Positions 1 through 7,169 of a stretch of DNA of 64,000 nucleotides are shown here, piece after piece (the stretch's first letter is position 1; every line of letters begins with the position of its first letter). Under the pieces are notes generated by a model. The model ran no database searches and was not told the DNA's origin. It was given only the letters and a program-made list of their open reading frames with translations. The DNA comes from an uncultured Lachnospira sp. Its GTDB lineage: Bacteria > Bacillota > Clostridia > Lachnospirales > Lachnospiraceae. A program made the translations under genes and the position numbers. Location: contig CAKRLE010000001.1 of the NCBI GenBank assembly GCA_934359185.1, positions 124,001 through 188,000 of the forward strand, in the 5' to 3' direction.

Positions 1-1085
1 AAGGCGGTAAAAGAAGATGTACCGGTAAAGATGGTGCAGACCTTATAATTAAAGTTCCAGAGGGAACAGTTATATATGATGATGAGACACATAAAGTTAT
101 CGCTGATATGTCTAATGGCAATTTAAGAGAAACAATTCTTAAAGGTGGAAGAGGTGGTAAAGGCAATATGAACTATGCCACATCTACAATGCAGGCTCCT
201 CAGTATGCACAACCAGGTCAGGATGCACAAGAGCTCTGGATAAGACTTGAATTAAAGGTTATCGCTGACGTTGGTCTTGTTGGTTTTCCTAATGTCGGTA
301 AATCAACACTTTTATCAAGAGTTACCAATGCAAGACCTAAGATAGCCAACTATCATTTCACAACATTAAATCCTAATCTTGGAGTAGTTGATCTTGATGA
401 TGCAAAGGGCTTTGTAATCGCAGATATCCCAGGACTTATCGAAGGTGCTTCAGAAGGCATTGGCTTAGGCCATGAATTCTTAAGACATATAGAGCGAACA
501 AAGGTTATCATTCATATGGTTGATGCCGCATCAACTGAGGGAAGAGACCCTGTTGCTGACATCAAGGCTATTAATAAGGAATTAGAGGCATATAACCCTG
601 AACTTCTTACACGTCCACAGGTTATAGCTGCCAACAAAATAGATGTTCTTGGTTCATATGATGATGGAAAAGACCCAATCGGTGAACTCCGTGATGAATT
701 TGAAAAGGACGGAATTAAAGTATTCCCAATCTCTGCTGTAACTGGTCAGGGATTAAAGGAACTGTTATACCATGTAAGCGGATTATTATCTAACATGGAT
801 GATACACCTGTAACATTTGAAAAAGAATTAGATCTTGATACGTTATTTGATAACCCTAATGAGGCATTCTATGTCGAAAAGGATAATGATGGAGTATTCC
901 TTGTCTATGGTCCTAGAATTGACCGTATGCTTGGATATACTAACCTTGAGTCTGAAAAAGGCTTCAGCTTCTTCCAGAGATTCTTAAGAGAAACTGGTAT
1001 ATTAAAGCAGTTAAAGGCTCTTGGGGTAGAAGAGGGCGATACTGTACGTGTAGGCGAATATCTTGAATTCGACTATTATGATTAA
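1..1085 (+). CDS. obg: GTPase Obg/CgtA, 5' end cut by window edge
   Basis: Ribosome-associated GTPase acting in 50S subunit maturation and stress signalling. The reading frame is open from base 3, so the gene starts before the window; the ATG at 108 is internal. The first visible codons are the end of the glycine-rich Obg fold. The G domain follows, with P-loop GFPNVGKST coded at about 282-308, then DIPG (G3) and NKID (G4). The last roughly 70 residues form the C-terminal OCT domain ending in EYLEFDYYD. About 360 codons are present against a usual total near 430, so some 65 residues are missing. It leads the operon obg-yhbY-nadD-yqeK-rsfS. Confidence 0.97.
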   Translation, partial: GGKRRCTGKDGADLIIKVPEGTVIYDDETHKVIADMSNGNLRETILKGGRGGKGNMNYATSTMQAPQYAQPGQDAQELWIRLELKVIADVGLVGFPNVGKSTLLSRVTNARPKIANYHFTTLNPNLGVVDLDDAKGFVIADIPGLIEGASEGIGLGHEFLRHIERTKVIIHMVDAASTEGRDPVADIKAINKELEAYNPELLTRPQVIAANKIDVLGSYDDGKDPIGELRDEFEKDGIKVFPISAVTGQGLKELLYHVSGLLSNMDDTPVTFEKELDLDTLFDNPNEAFYVEKDNDGVFLVYGPRIDRMLGYTNLESEKGFSFFQRFLRETGILKQLKALGVEEGDTVRVGEYLEFDYYD

Positions 1086-1104
1086 TTATGAGGAGGCAAA
1101 TACT

Positions 1105-1407
1105 ATGACAAGCAAACAGAGAGCATACCTTAAAAGTCTTGCTATGAATATAGATCCAATTTTCCAGTTTGGTAAAGCAAGCCTGACACCTGAGAACACA
1201 AAAGCCATTGCTGAAGCGCTAGAGGCAAGAGAACTTATTAAAATTAATGTTTTACAAAACTGCCAGGACAATCCTAATGAGATAGCTGCTACTTTAGCTG
1301 AGAGAACTCATTCGGAAGTCGTTCAGGTTATTGGCAAGAAAATTGTTCTTTACAAGGAATCTGTCAATAAGAAAAAGATTGAGCTTCCACCTGCTAAAAA
1401 GAAGTAA
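1105..1407 (+). CDS. yhbY: YhbY family RNA-binding protein
   Basis: Single CRM/YhbY domain protein of 100 residues that binds pre-50S particles. The sequence starts MTSKQRAYLKSLA and carries the family signatures FQFGKASLTPE and LIKINVLQNCQDNP (here replacing the usual LIKVKVL..). I chose the ATG at 1105 because AGGAGG lies at 1091-1096 with an 8-base spacer. The longer frame from 1063 would overlap obg and adds residues absent from the family. It sits between obg and nadD, the usual place in Firmicutes, and its stop codon overlaps the nadD start (TAATG). Confidence 0.93.
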   Translation: MTSKQRAYLKSLAMNIDPIFQFGKASLTPENTKAIAEALEARELIKINVLQNCQDNPNEIAATLAERTHSEVVQVIGKKIVLYKESVNKKKIELPPAKKK

Positions 1408-2018
1408 TGGTGAATAACATGGAAACAATTGGAATATTAGGAGGAACTTTCAATCCTATACATCTTGGTCATCTACAGATAGCCATATGCGCACATAAAC
1501 AATTTAATATTCCACATATTTTAGTCATGCCAAGCGGTCAGCCATCCTCATATAAAGATACAAGCATAATAGCTGACTCATCTGACAGATGTGCAATGAT
1601 TGAACTGGCAATTAAAGACTATCCATATATGAGTCTGTCGACAATCGAGATAGAACGGCATGGAACAACATACACATCAGATACATTAAAGTATCTTAAA
1701 AATGATAATTCCTATGTATATTTTCTTATTGGAGCAGACTCACTGTTCTCGCTTGATAAATGGCATGAACCAGAATACGTTATGAATAACTGCCATTTTA
1801 TAGCTGCCAACAGAGATAAACATTCAACAGACGAACTCGAGCAAAAAGCTGAATATCTCCGTACACATTATAATGCAAAAATTGATATTCTTCACATGAA
1901 TGACATGCCTATAAGTTCATCTGATATCAGAGACAGGATTCATAATGGAAAAAGCGTAAATGACATGCTTCCAGAGACAGTATACCAATATATTACTACA
2001 CATAATCTCTACAGATAA
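1407..2018 (+). CDS. nadD: Nicotinate-nucleotide adenylyltransferase
   Basis: Transfers AMP to nicotinic acid mononucleotide to form deamido-NAD in the NAD pathway. The nucleotidyltransferase fold is shown by GGTFNPIHLGHL near the N-terminus (GTFxPxHxGH motif), FLIGADSLFSLDKWH in the middle, and the C-terminal SSSDIRDRI (ISSTxIR type) motif. Length of 203 residues is typical. The ATG at 1407 overlaps the yhbY stop, suggesting translational coupling; an ATG at 1419 preceded by GGTGA is an equally good start and would give METIGILGG, closer to the family N-terminus. The downstream neighbour yqeK is its usual partner. Confidence 0.96.
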   Translation: MVNNMETIGILGGTFNPIHLGHLQIAICAHKQFNIPHILVMPSGQPSSYKDTSIIADSSDRCAMIELAIKDYPYMSLSTIEIERHGTTYTSDTLKYLKNDNSYVYFLIGADSLFSLDKWHEPEYVMNNCHFIAANRDKHSTDELEQKAEYLRTHYNAKIDILHMNDMPISSSDIRDRIHNGKSVNDMLPETVYQYITTHNLYR

Positions 2019-2054
2019 TATGATTATGTGCCAGCTTATGCAAGGACAAATATT

Positions 2055-2672
2055 ATGAATAATGAATACGTAACCAGAATAAAAAAAGGCGTAAAAGATA
2101 TACTAAAAGATAATAAGAACAGATACTGGCATACTATAGGCGTAGCCAATACATGTGCATGTCTTGCCATGAAATACGATGTTGATATTGAACGCGCTTA
2201 CATAGCAGGCCTCTTACATGACTGTGCCAAATGTCTTTCAGATGATGAACTAATAAAAGAATGTACTAATAACAATATTCCAATTAGTAAATATGAAAAG
2301 AAAAGCCCATATCTGCTTCATGGCAAGGTTGGTGCATTATATGCAGCACAGAAATTTAATATAGATGATGAAGAAATTCTCTCTGCAATATGCTGTCATA
2401 CAACAGGTAAGCCTTGTATGACAACTCTCGAGGAAATATTATTCATAGCTGATTATATAGAACCTTACAGAAATAAAGCCTCTAACCTTGATATGATACG
2501 CCAGATTGTATTCAACGATATCAAGCTTGCTATATATCATGTATGCAATGATACAATCAGCTACCTTAACAGAAATAATACAGATATTGATGAAACAACA
2601 ATATTAACTTATGAATATTATCAGGAATTAATTAATGAAAGGAACGAATTACATGAGCAATATAAATGCTAA
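2055..2672 (+). CDS. yqeK: YqeK family HD-domain hydrolase (Ap4A hydrolase)
   Basis: HD-superfamily phosphohydrolase; characterised YqeK proteins split diadenosine tetraphosphate symmetrically. Metal-binding residues are visible: H of RYWHTIGVA, the HD pair in GLLHDCAK, H in LLHGKVGA, H in ICCHTTGK and D in FIADYIEP. I chose the ATG at 2055 because AAGGA at 2042-2046 lies 8 bases upstream; a GTG at 2028 has no such site. The product is 205 residues, normal for the family. It lies between nadD and rsfS, and its 3' end overlaps the rsfS start by about 20 bases. Confidence 0.94.
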   Translation: MNNEYVTRIKKGVKDILKDNKNRYWHTIGVANTCACLAMKYDVDIERAYIAGLLHDCAKCLSDDELIKECTNNNIPISKYEKKSPYLLHGKVGALYAAQKFNIDDEEILSAICCHTTGKPCMTTLEEILFIADYIEPYRNKASNLDMIRQIVFNDIKLAIYHVCNDTISYLNRNNTDIDETTILTYEYYQELINERNELHEQYKC

Positions 2673-3012
2673 AGAAATCGTAAAAACAGCTGTTGATGCC
2701 ATGCTTGATAAGAAAGCCAGCGATGTAAAAATACTTGATATAAGTAATATATCAGTTATCGCTGATTATTTTATTATTGCTGATGGTAACAATGCCAACC
2801 AGATACAGGCTATTGTAGACAACATTGAAGAAAAGCTTCATGAAGCCGGAGTTAAAGAGCCACGCGTAGAAGGCTATAACACAGCTACATGGATTCTTCT
2901 TGACTATAATGATGTAATAATCCATGTATTCAACAAGGATGACAGACTTTTCTATGATCTCGACAGAATATGGAGAGATGGTAAAGAAGTCAGGATAGAA
3001 GATTTATCTTAA
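2653..3012 (+). CDS. rsfS: Ribosome silencing factor RsfS
   Basis: Binds ribosomal protein L14 and blocks subunit joining when nutrients are limiting. The 119-residue protein has the family core: SVIADYFIIADGNN, DNIEEKLHEAG, GYNTATWILLDYNDVIIHVF and the C-terminal LDRIWRDGKEV. The start at 2653 has AAAGGA at 2638-2643, inside the end of yqeK; the longer frame from 2635 lacks an SD site. It is the last gene of the obg operon and is followed by the inverted repeat at 3028-3066. Confidence 0.95.
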   Translation: MSNINAKEIVKTAVDAMLDKKASDVKILDISNISVIADYFIIADGNNANQIQAIVDNIEEKLHEAGVKEPRVEGYNTATWILLDYNDVIIHVFNKDDRLFYDLDRIWRDGKEVRIEDLS

Positions 3013-3027
3013 AATAACTCCCTTTTT

Positions 3028-3066
3028 TTGAAAGAGCCAGCACCTTGAATGGGCTGACTCTTTCAA
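3028..3066 (+). terminator. Hairpin after rsfS, probable terminator with weak U tract
   Basis: Inverted repeat TTGAAAGAGCCAGC (3028-3041) and GCTGACTCTTTCAA (3053-3066), 14 base pairs with one mismatch and an 11-base loop. It lies between the convergent rsfS and the small minus-strand gene at 3097. A T run precedes rather than follows the stem on the plus strand, so intrinsic termination is plausible but not textbook. Confidence 0.5.
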
Positions 3067-3096
3067 TGTTACCTATAATTGACAACTGGAATTTTC

Positions 3097-3261
3097 TTAA
3101 TTCTTCATCGCTGTTTTTTTTCTTTTCCAATTAATCAGTAGACCAATCGTGGAAATAATAAAAATTAATGCCGATGTTAAAGAAATAATTCTATCAGTAA
3201 CCACAAATATGATAAACGTGGCTAATGGAATATAATTAAGAATACTTTTCAAAATTTTCAT
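3097..3261 (-). CDS. Small two-helix membrane protein, 54 residues
   Basis: I do not recognise a family. The 54-residue product starts MKILKSILNYIP and has two hydrophobic segments (about residues 9-25 and 29-45) joined by a short polar turn with TDR, then a basic tail (NWKRKKTAMKN). The start at 3261 is chosen from AGGGAGG with a 7-base spacer. It lies 41 bases behind the 30-residue CxxC peptide gene and both follow lexA on the same strand, so the three could share one transcript and respond to DNA damage; this is inference. It could also be an immunity-like or toxin-like membrane peptide, but nothing in the sequence proves that. Confidence 0.65.
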   Translation of the reverse strand: MKILKSILNYIPLATFIIFVVTDRIISLTSALIFIISTIGLLINWKRKKTAMKN

Positions 3262-3302
3262 GTCCAATCCTCCCTTAGGTTTCATAATAGTTTTTCTTTA
3301 TT

Positions 3303-3395
3303 TTACCACATGACAAAAGGGATTGGTAGGTTATAATTTGCAGAACCACACTTGATACAACAGTAAACTTTGCTGTTTTCATTTGTGAGTGCCAT
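3303..3395 (-). CDS. Very small Cys-containing peptide (30 residues)
   Basis: A short open frame with a near-perfect ribosome binding site, AAGGAGGT, ending 7 bases before the ATG at 3395. The product begins MALTNENSKVYCCIKCGS and is 30 residues long, with Cys at positions 12, 13 and 16 and a hydrophobic end (PIPFVMW). The YCCIKCGSANY stretch resembles one half of a zinc ribbon, so it may be a metal-binding mini-protein or the surviving N-terminus of a longer zinc-ribbon protein. It lies 86 bases after the lexA stop and 41 bases before the 54-residue membrane protein. Function unknown. Confidence 0.55.
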   Translation of the reverse strand: MALTNENSKVYCCIKCGSANYNLPIPFVMW

Positions 3396-3481
3396 GGTAT
3401 TAACCTCCTTGCATAAACAAAATTCATACCCTTAAATGCACCTTATGAATATAAACATTGTTTTATATAAACTGATATTAT

Positions 3482-4102
3482 TTACTTGATATTAAGTCGT
3501 ACAAGACCAATTACCTTACCAATAATCTGACAGTCTGGAACGATAATAGGATCCATATAATCATTCTCTGGCTGTAATCTTATATGTCCGTCTTCCTTAT
3601 AGAATCTTTTTACTGTAGCTGAATCATCAACCATTGCTACAATTATTTCGCCATTCCTTGCTGTATCAGCTTTACTTACAATTATATTATCCCCATCATA
3701 TATTCCTGCATTAACCATACTTTCACCTTTAACTGTAAGCATAAACACTTCTTCATTAGGCATATATTCTGATGGGATAGGGAAGTAGCTTACCACATTC
3801 TCAACAGCTAAAATAGGTTCTCCGGCTGCAACACGTCCAACAAGTGGAACATTAACAACCTCACGTCTTGTAAGATTGAAATTATCATCAATAATCTCTA
3901 TAGCTCTTGGCTTAGTAGGGTCTCTTCTTATATACCCATTCTTCTCAAGTGTTTCTAGATGAGCATGGACAGAAGATGTTGATTTAAGATCCACCGCCTG
4001 ACAGATATCTCTTACTGATGGTGGATATCCCTTATTAAGAATCTGTGCTTTAATATATTCGAGAATCTCAAACTGTTTCTGAGTTATTCTTCCATAAGCC
4101 AT
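3482..4102 (-). CDS. lexA: LexA, SOS transcriptional repressor
   Basis: Represses DNA damage genes and self-cleaves when activated RecA is present. The 206-residue protein has an N-terminal winged helix (QKQFEILEYIKAQI through SVHAHLETLEKNGYIRR), the Ala-Gly cleavage bond in VAAGEP at about residue 91, catalytic Ser in KGESMV at about 127, and Lys in SATVKRF near 163. These match Bacillus LexA positions. The start at 4102 has GGAGG with an 8-base spacer. It is divergent from a yneA-like gene, as in Bacillus, with operator-like sequences between them. Confidence 0.97.
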   Translation of the reverse strand: MAYGRITQKQFEILEYIKAQILNKGYPPSVRDICQAVDLKSTSSVHAHLETLEKNGYIRRDPTKPRAIEIIDDNFNLTRREVVNVPLVGRVAAGEPILAVENVVSYFPIPSEYMPNEEVFMLTVKGESMVNAGIYDGDNIIVSKADTARNGEIIVAMVDDSATVKRFYKEDGHIRLQPENDYMDPIIVPDCQIIGKVIGLVRLNIK

Positions 4103-4165
4103 ATATAATACCTCCAAATTAAATGTCTTCAATAACACAATACTACATATTGTGTTCTATATCAG

Positions 4166-4194
4166 ATTATAACATATAAAAATTGTATTATCAA
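4166..4194 (-). promoter_or_regulatory. lexA promoter (sigma-A type)
   Basis: On the minus strand TTGATA (4189-4194) is followed by a 17-base spacer and TATAAT (4166-4171). The leader then holds an 8-bp inverted repeat, AACACAAT/ATTGTGTT at 4134-4156, of unknown role. Confidence 0.75.
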
Positions 4195-4199
4195 ATATA

Positions 4200-4309
4200 T
4201 TTCGAAAAAATGTTCGAAATATTTGTTCGATTTATGTTGACAAACTAATGTTCGTGTCCTATAATTCAAATCAAGATAACGAACGTTTATTCGGAACAGT
4301 CATTCGAAC
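4200..4309. promoter_or_regulatory. LexA operator cluster between lexA and yneA-like gene
   Basis: The half-site CGAAC or its complement GTTCG recurs: GTTCG at 4212-4216, 4225-4229 and 4250-4254, CGAAC at 4280-4284 and 4305-4309, GGAAC at 4293-4297. The best full box is CGAACGTTTATTCG at 4280-4293, one base from the Gram-positive consensus CGAAC-N4-GTTCG. The GTTCG at 4250 lies inside the yneA-like promoter spacer. The arrangement fits LexA control of both divergent genes; which sites are bound is inference. Confidence 0.7.
4237..4265 (+). promoter_or_regulatory. Consensus promoter of the yneA-like gene
   Basis: Perfect TTGACA (4237-4242), 17-base spacer, perfect TATAAT (4260-4265). A GTTCG half-site falls in the spacer. 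A perfect promoter under tight repression is typical of SOS genes. Confidence 0.85.
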
Positions 4310-4335
4310 ATTACGATAATCAATGGAGGATAATT

Positions 4336-4722
4336 ATGAAGTATAGTACACACTCTGAAAGAACATCACATAGACATAACCATTATTCAAAAAGACATAA
4401 CGCTAATAAACATGTCATTTTAACAGCAGTTATTAATCCTGTCACATTAATACTGGCAGCTGTTGCAATTATTATAATTTTTTTTTTTGGTATCCGCACA
4501 GTTAACGCATCTGATAAAGATGACAAGATAATGTACAAGTATTTTACCAGCATAACAGTCAAGTCTGATGATACATTATGGGATATTGCAACACGATATT
4601 CCTACAATGAAAAGCCTAAGAATTATGTTAACAATATTATGTCAATCAATAATATGACAGATGAAACTATATATTCCGGTCAGGATATAGTTATATATTA
4701 TTATTCAGATGAATTAAAGTGA
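4336..4722 (+). CDS. yneA: LysM-domain SOS division inhibitor, YneA-like
   Basis: Product of 128 residues: a basic, histidine-rich N-terminus, one membrane segment (about residues 34-54) and a LysM domain (about 70-125, beginning ITVKSDDTLWDIA). YneA of Bacillus has the same plan (membrane anchor plus LysM) and halts septation during the SOS response. The gene is divergent from lexA across shared operator-like sites and has a consensus promoter; ATGGAGGA precedes the ATG. Sequence identity to YneA is not obvious by eye, so the call rests on architecture and position. Confidence 0.8.
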   Translation: MKYSTHSERTSHRHNHYSKRHNANKHVILTAVINPVTLILAAVAIIIIFFFGIRTVNASDKDDKIMYKYFTSITVKSDDTLWDIATRYSYNEKPKNYVNNIMSINNMTDETIYSGQDIVIYYYSDELK

Positions 4723-4740
4723 TGTCAGAATTTAAGCTGA

Positions 4741-4769
4741 TAGACTTTTATATTGTATTTTGATATAAT
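4741..4769 (+). promoter_or_regulatory. Probable promoter of the DEAD-box helicase gene
   Basis: TAGACT (4741-4746), 17-base spacer, TATAAT (4764-4769), about 40 bases before the start codon. The -35 element matches 4 of 6 consensus bases. Confidence 0.5.
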
Positions 4770-4810
4770 CATTAATAACAAGAATAATATAATAATAAGG
4801 AAGTATCATA

Positions 4811-5953
4811 ATGACTTTTCAGGACTTTTTATTAAAACAGACAACTATTGATAATCTGTTATCTGTTTACAATATATCCACTCCCAACGAGATGCAGATT
4901 AAAGCATACAAAACTATCTCATCTGGAAGAGATATGATTATATCATCACCAACCGGTTCAGGTAAAACTTTAGCCTACCTTTTACCGCTTGTATCTTCTG
5001 TTGACATTACATTAAAAACTGTGCAGGCTGTAATCACAGCACCTTCACAGGAACTGTGTATGCAGATTAACAAGATACTTGCTAATCTATATGATAAAGA
5101 TATATTCACTGACAAATCAGCCGTACTAATTGGTGATGGGAATATTCAAAGACAGATTGAACAACTAAAGAAAAAGCCTGTTTTTATCATAGGAACACCT
5201 GGACGAATCAGGCAGCTTATTGAGAACAGGAAGCTGTCTGTACATAACGTAAAGACACTTATTTTAGATGAAGCTGATAAGCTGTTTGACAAGAATAATT
5301 ATGACAATATCTATTTTATCAGAAAATCATGCATGAAGAGAACTCAGGTATTGTTATTTTCTGCATCAATAAGTAATAAGACAATTAAGCTTGCCAATAA
5401 CTACACATACAATCCAGTAATTTACAATTTAAACCAGAATAGTTCCTCACCTATTCCTAAAACTATCAAGCATTTTTACGTTGTAGCTGACAGACGTGAG
5501 CGGATAGAAACATTACGTAAGATTATTAAAGCATTAAACTGTAACAAGGCAATTATCTTTATCAACAGCCGTTATGACTTAGATGAGACTTTCCAGAAGC
5601 TTGAATATCATCATTATAAAGCTGCATCTATCTCTGGAACAAAGGACAAAATGATTAAAAAGAAAGCAATTGATGATTTTGCATCAGGCAATGTCAACTA
5701 TCTGCTTTCTACAGACATCTCAGCAAGAGGACTTCAGTTTGATAATATTGATACAGTTGTGAATCTCAATCTTCCTGAAGAAACAACTGATTACCAGCAC
5801 AGAGCTGGAAGATGCGGACGTAATGACAATCCCGGCATCTGTGTTTCAATTATCACGGAAAACGAACTTCCTAAGATTAAAAAGCTGCAGAAACAGTTTA
5901 ATATCAATATGCTGCAGAAGAAACTGTATAATGGTAAGTTAGTTTCAAAATAG
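4811..5953 (+). CDS. DEAD-box ATP-dependent RNA helicase
   Basis: ATP-driven RNA unwinding or remodelling enzyme, 380 residues, which is close to the bare two-domain helicase core with almost no C-terminal tail. Motifs in order: Q motif (STPNEMQIKAY), Walker A SPTGSGKT near residue 48, GTPGR, LDEADKLF near 153, SAS in place of the usual SAT near 183, IIFINSR, STDISARGLQFDNID, and HRAGRCGR near 330. AAGGAAG precedes the ATG. It follows the yneA-like gene from its own promoter. Within the family it resembles the RhlE/CshA type, but the short tail prevents a firm subfamily call. Confidence 0.93.
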   Translation: MTFQDFLLKQTTIDNLLSVYNISTPNEMQIKAYKTISSGRDMIISSPTGSGKTLAYLLPLVSSVDITLKTVQAVITAPSQELCMQINKILANLYDKDIFTDKSAVLIGDGNIQRQIEQLKKKPVFIIGTPGRIRQLIENRKLSVHNVKTLILDEADKLFDKNNYDNIYFIRKSCMKRTQVLLFSASISNKTIKLANNYTYNPVIYNLNQNSSSPIPKTIKHFYVVADRRERIETLRKIIKALNCNKAIIFINSRYDLDETFQKLEYHHYKAASISGTKDKMIKKKAIDDFASGNVNYLLSTDISARGLQFDNIDTVVNLNLPEETTDYQHRAGRCGRNDNPGICVSIITENELPKIKKLQKQFNINMLQKKLYNGKLVSK

Positions 5954-5956
5954 CTT

Positions 5957-5992
5957 CATCACTTCGTTAAACAAGACTTTAGCGAAGTGATG
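5957..5992 (+). terminator. Strong hairpin between helicase and recombinase genes
   Basis: CATCACTTCGTTAAA (5957-5971) pairs with TTTAGCGAAGTGATG (5978-5992): a 15-bp stem with one G-U pair and a 6-base loop. The sequence after it is only moderately T-rich, so it may be a partial terminator or an RNA-stabilising stem. Confidence 0.55.
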
Positions 5993-6039
5993 ATTGTATC
6001 TCTTTATAACTACTATTTGATTTTACAGAGGTTTTATAT

Positions 6040-7098
6040 ATGGCTACAACTGGTAATAAAACATATACACAACAACAAAACATTAAATATTCTAATCATT
6101 TAAATGAATTATTGAACGAACTGCCTGACTTTTGCAGACAATATTTTGACAGTCTTGAATATTCCAAGCAGCCAAGAACTAAAATTGCCTACGCAATGGA
6201 TATAAAAGGATTCTTTGAATATCTTTGTTTTAATTCTGATTTATTTAATTATGAATCAATCAAACAATTTAATGTTAAAGATCTGGAAAACATATCTGGT
6301 CAGGATATTAACAATTATATGCGTTTTGTTAAAGCATACAGTAAAGATGGCGCTGTTGTTACTAACTCTGAGAAAGCTGCAAAGCGTAAGCTCTGTTCGC
6401 TTCGTGGCATGTATAAGTTCTTCTACCGCTACGAAATGATAAGCAAGAATCCAACCCTTCTCATAGATATGCCATCAACACATGAACAGGCAATCACAAG
6501 ACTTGATGTCAATGAAGTATCTGAATTTCTGGATAATGTTGAATCAGGCAACAAGCTTACTTCAACGCAATTAAGACATCACAATAAACTTAAAACCCGT
6601 GATCTTGCTCTTTTAACACTTATGCTTGGAACAGGAATCCGTGTTTCTGAATGTGTTGGTCTTGATGTCAATGATATTGATTTTGATAATGACAGAATTA
6701 AAGTTGTAAGAAAAGGTGGTGCTGAAAGCTTTGTATATTTCGGTGATGAGGTACGTGAAGCACTACTATCCTACCTTGAAGAGCGTAAAACGCTTAATCC
6801 GGAGCCTGGACATGAGAATGCATTGTTTATATCATCCAAAAACAAAAGGCTCTGTGTGCGTTCAGTAGAGCTTCTGGTTAAGAAATATGCCCATACCGTT
6901 ACAACTGTAAAACATATAACCCCACATAAATTAAGAAGCACATATGGTACAAGTCTTTATCAGGAAACTAAAGACATATACCTTGTTGCTGATGTATTGG
7001 GACATAAAGATGTCAATACAACAAGAAAGCATTATGCTGAGCTTGTTGATGAGAACAGACGTAGGGCACGTAACATAGTTCACCTTAGAAAAGACTGA
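6040..7098 (+). CDS. Tyrosine recombinase, XerC/XerD-like
   Basis: DNA strand-exchange enzyme of 352 residues. An N-terminal SAM-like DNA-binding domain (about residues 10-135) precedes the catalytic domain. Catalytic residues visible: Arg in GTGIRVSE (about 201), Lys in VVRKGG (about 225), His and Arg in PHKLRS (about 296-299), His in LGHKDV (about 321) and the nucleophile Tyr in RKHYAEL (about 331). All are present, so it should be active. No excisionase, attachment repeats or cargo is seen nearby, which favours a housekeeping chromosome-resolution role over a mobile element, although it is longer than typical XerC/D (about 300). Confidence 0.88.
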   Translation: MATTGNKTYTQQQNIKYSNHLNELLNELPDFCRQYFDSLEYSKQPRTKIAYAMDIKGFFEYLCFNSDLFNYESIKQFNVKDLENISGQDINNYMRFVKAYSKDGAVVTNSEKAAKRKLCSLRGMYKFFYRYEMISKNPTLLIDMPSTHEQAITRLDVNEVSEFLDNVESGNKLTSTQLRHHNKLKTRDLALLTLMLGTGIRVSECVGLDVNDIDFDNDRIKVVRKGGAESFVYFGDEVREALLSYLEERKTLNPEPGHENALFISSKNKRLCVRSVELLVKKYAHTVTTVKHITPHKLRSTYGTSLYQETKDIYLVADVLGHKDVNTTRKHYAELVDENRRRARNIVHLRKD

Positions 7099-7115
7099 GC
7101 ATCATATACATATAA

Positions 7116-7162
7116 AAAGGATGAGATTACACACCATATATTAATGTGTAGTCTCATCCTTT
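7116..7162. terminator. Bidirectional terminator between convergent genes
   Basis: AAAGGATGAGA (7116-7126) pairs with TCTCATCCTTT (7152-7162), with further inner pairing TTACACA/TGTGTA. A runs on the left and T runs on the right serve both strands, ending the recombinase transcript and the long minus-strand operon. Confidence 0.85.
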
Positions 7163-7169
7163 ATAACAT

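Noticed and set aside
108..1085. ATG at 108 as the start of obg
   Set aside because: The frame is open to base 3 and the earlier codons match the Obg fold, so the gene continues beyond the window edge.
4134..4156. AACACAAT/ATTGTGTT repeat as a LexA box
   Set aside because: It does not resemble CGAAC-N4-GTTCG; kept only as an unexplained inverted repeat.
5993..6040. attachment or dif site next to the tyrosine recombinase
   Set aside because: No 28-base dif-like or paired direct repeat could be recognised by eye on either side.
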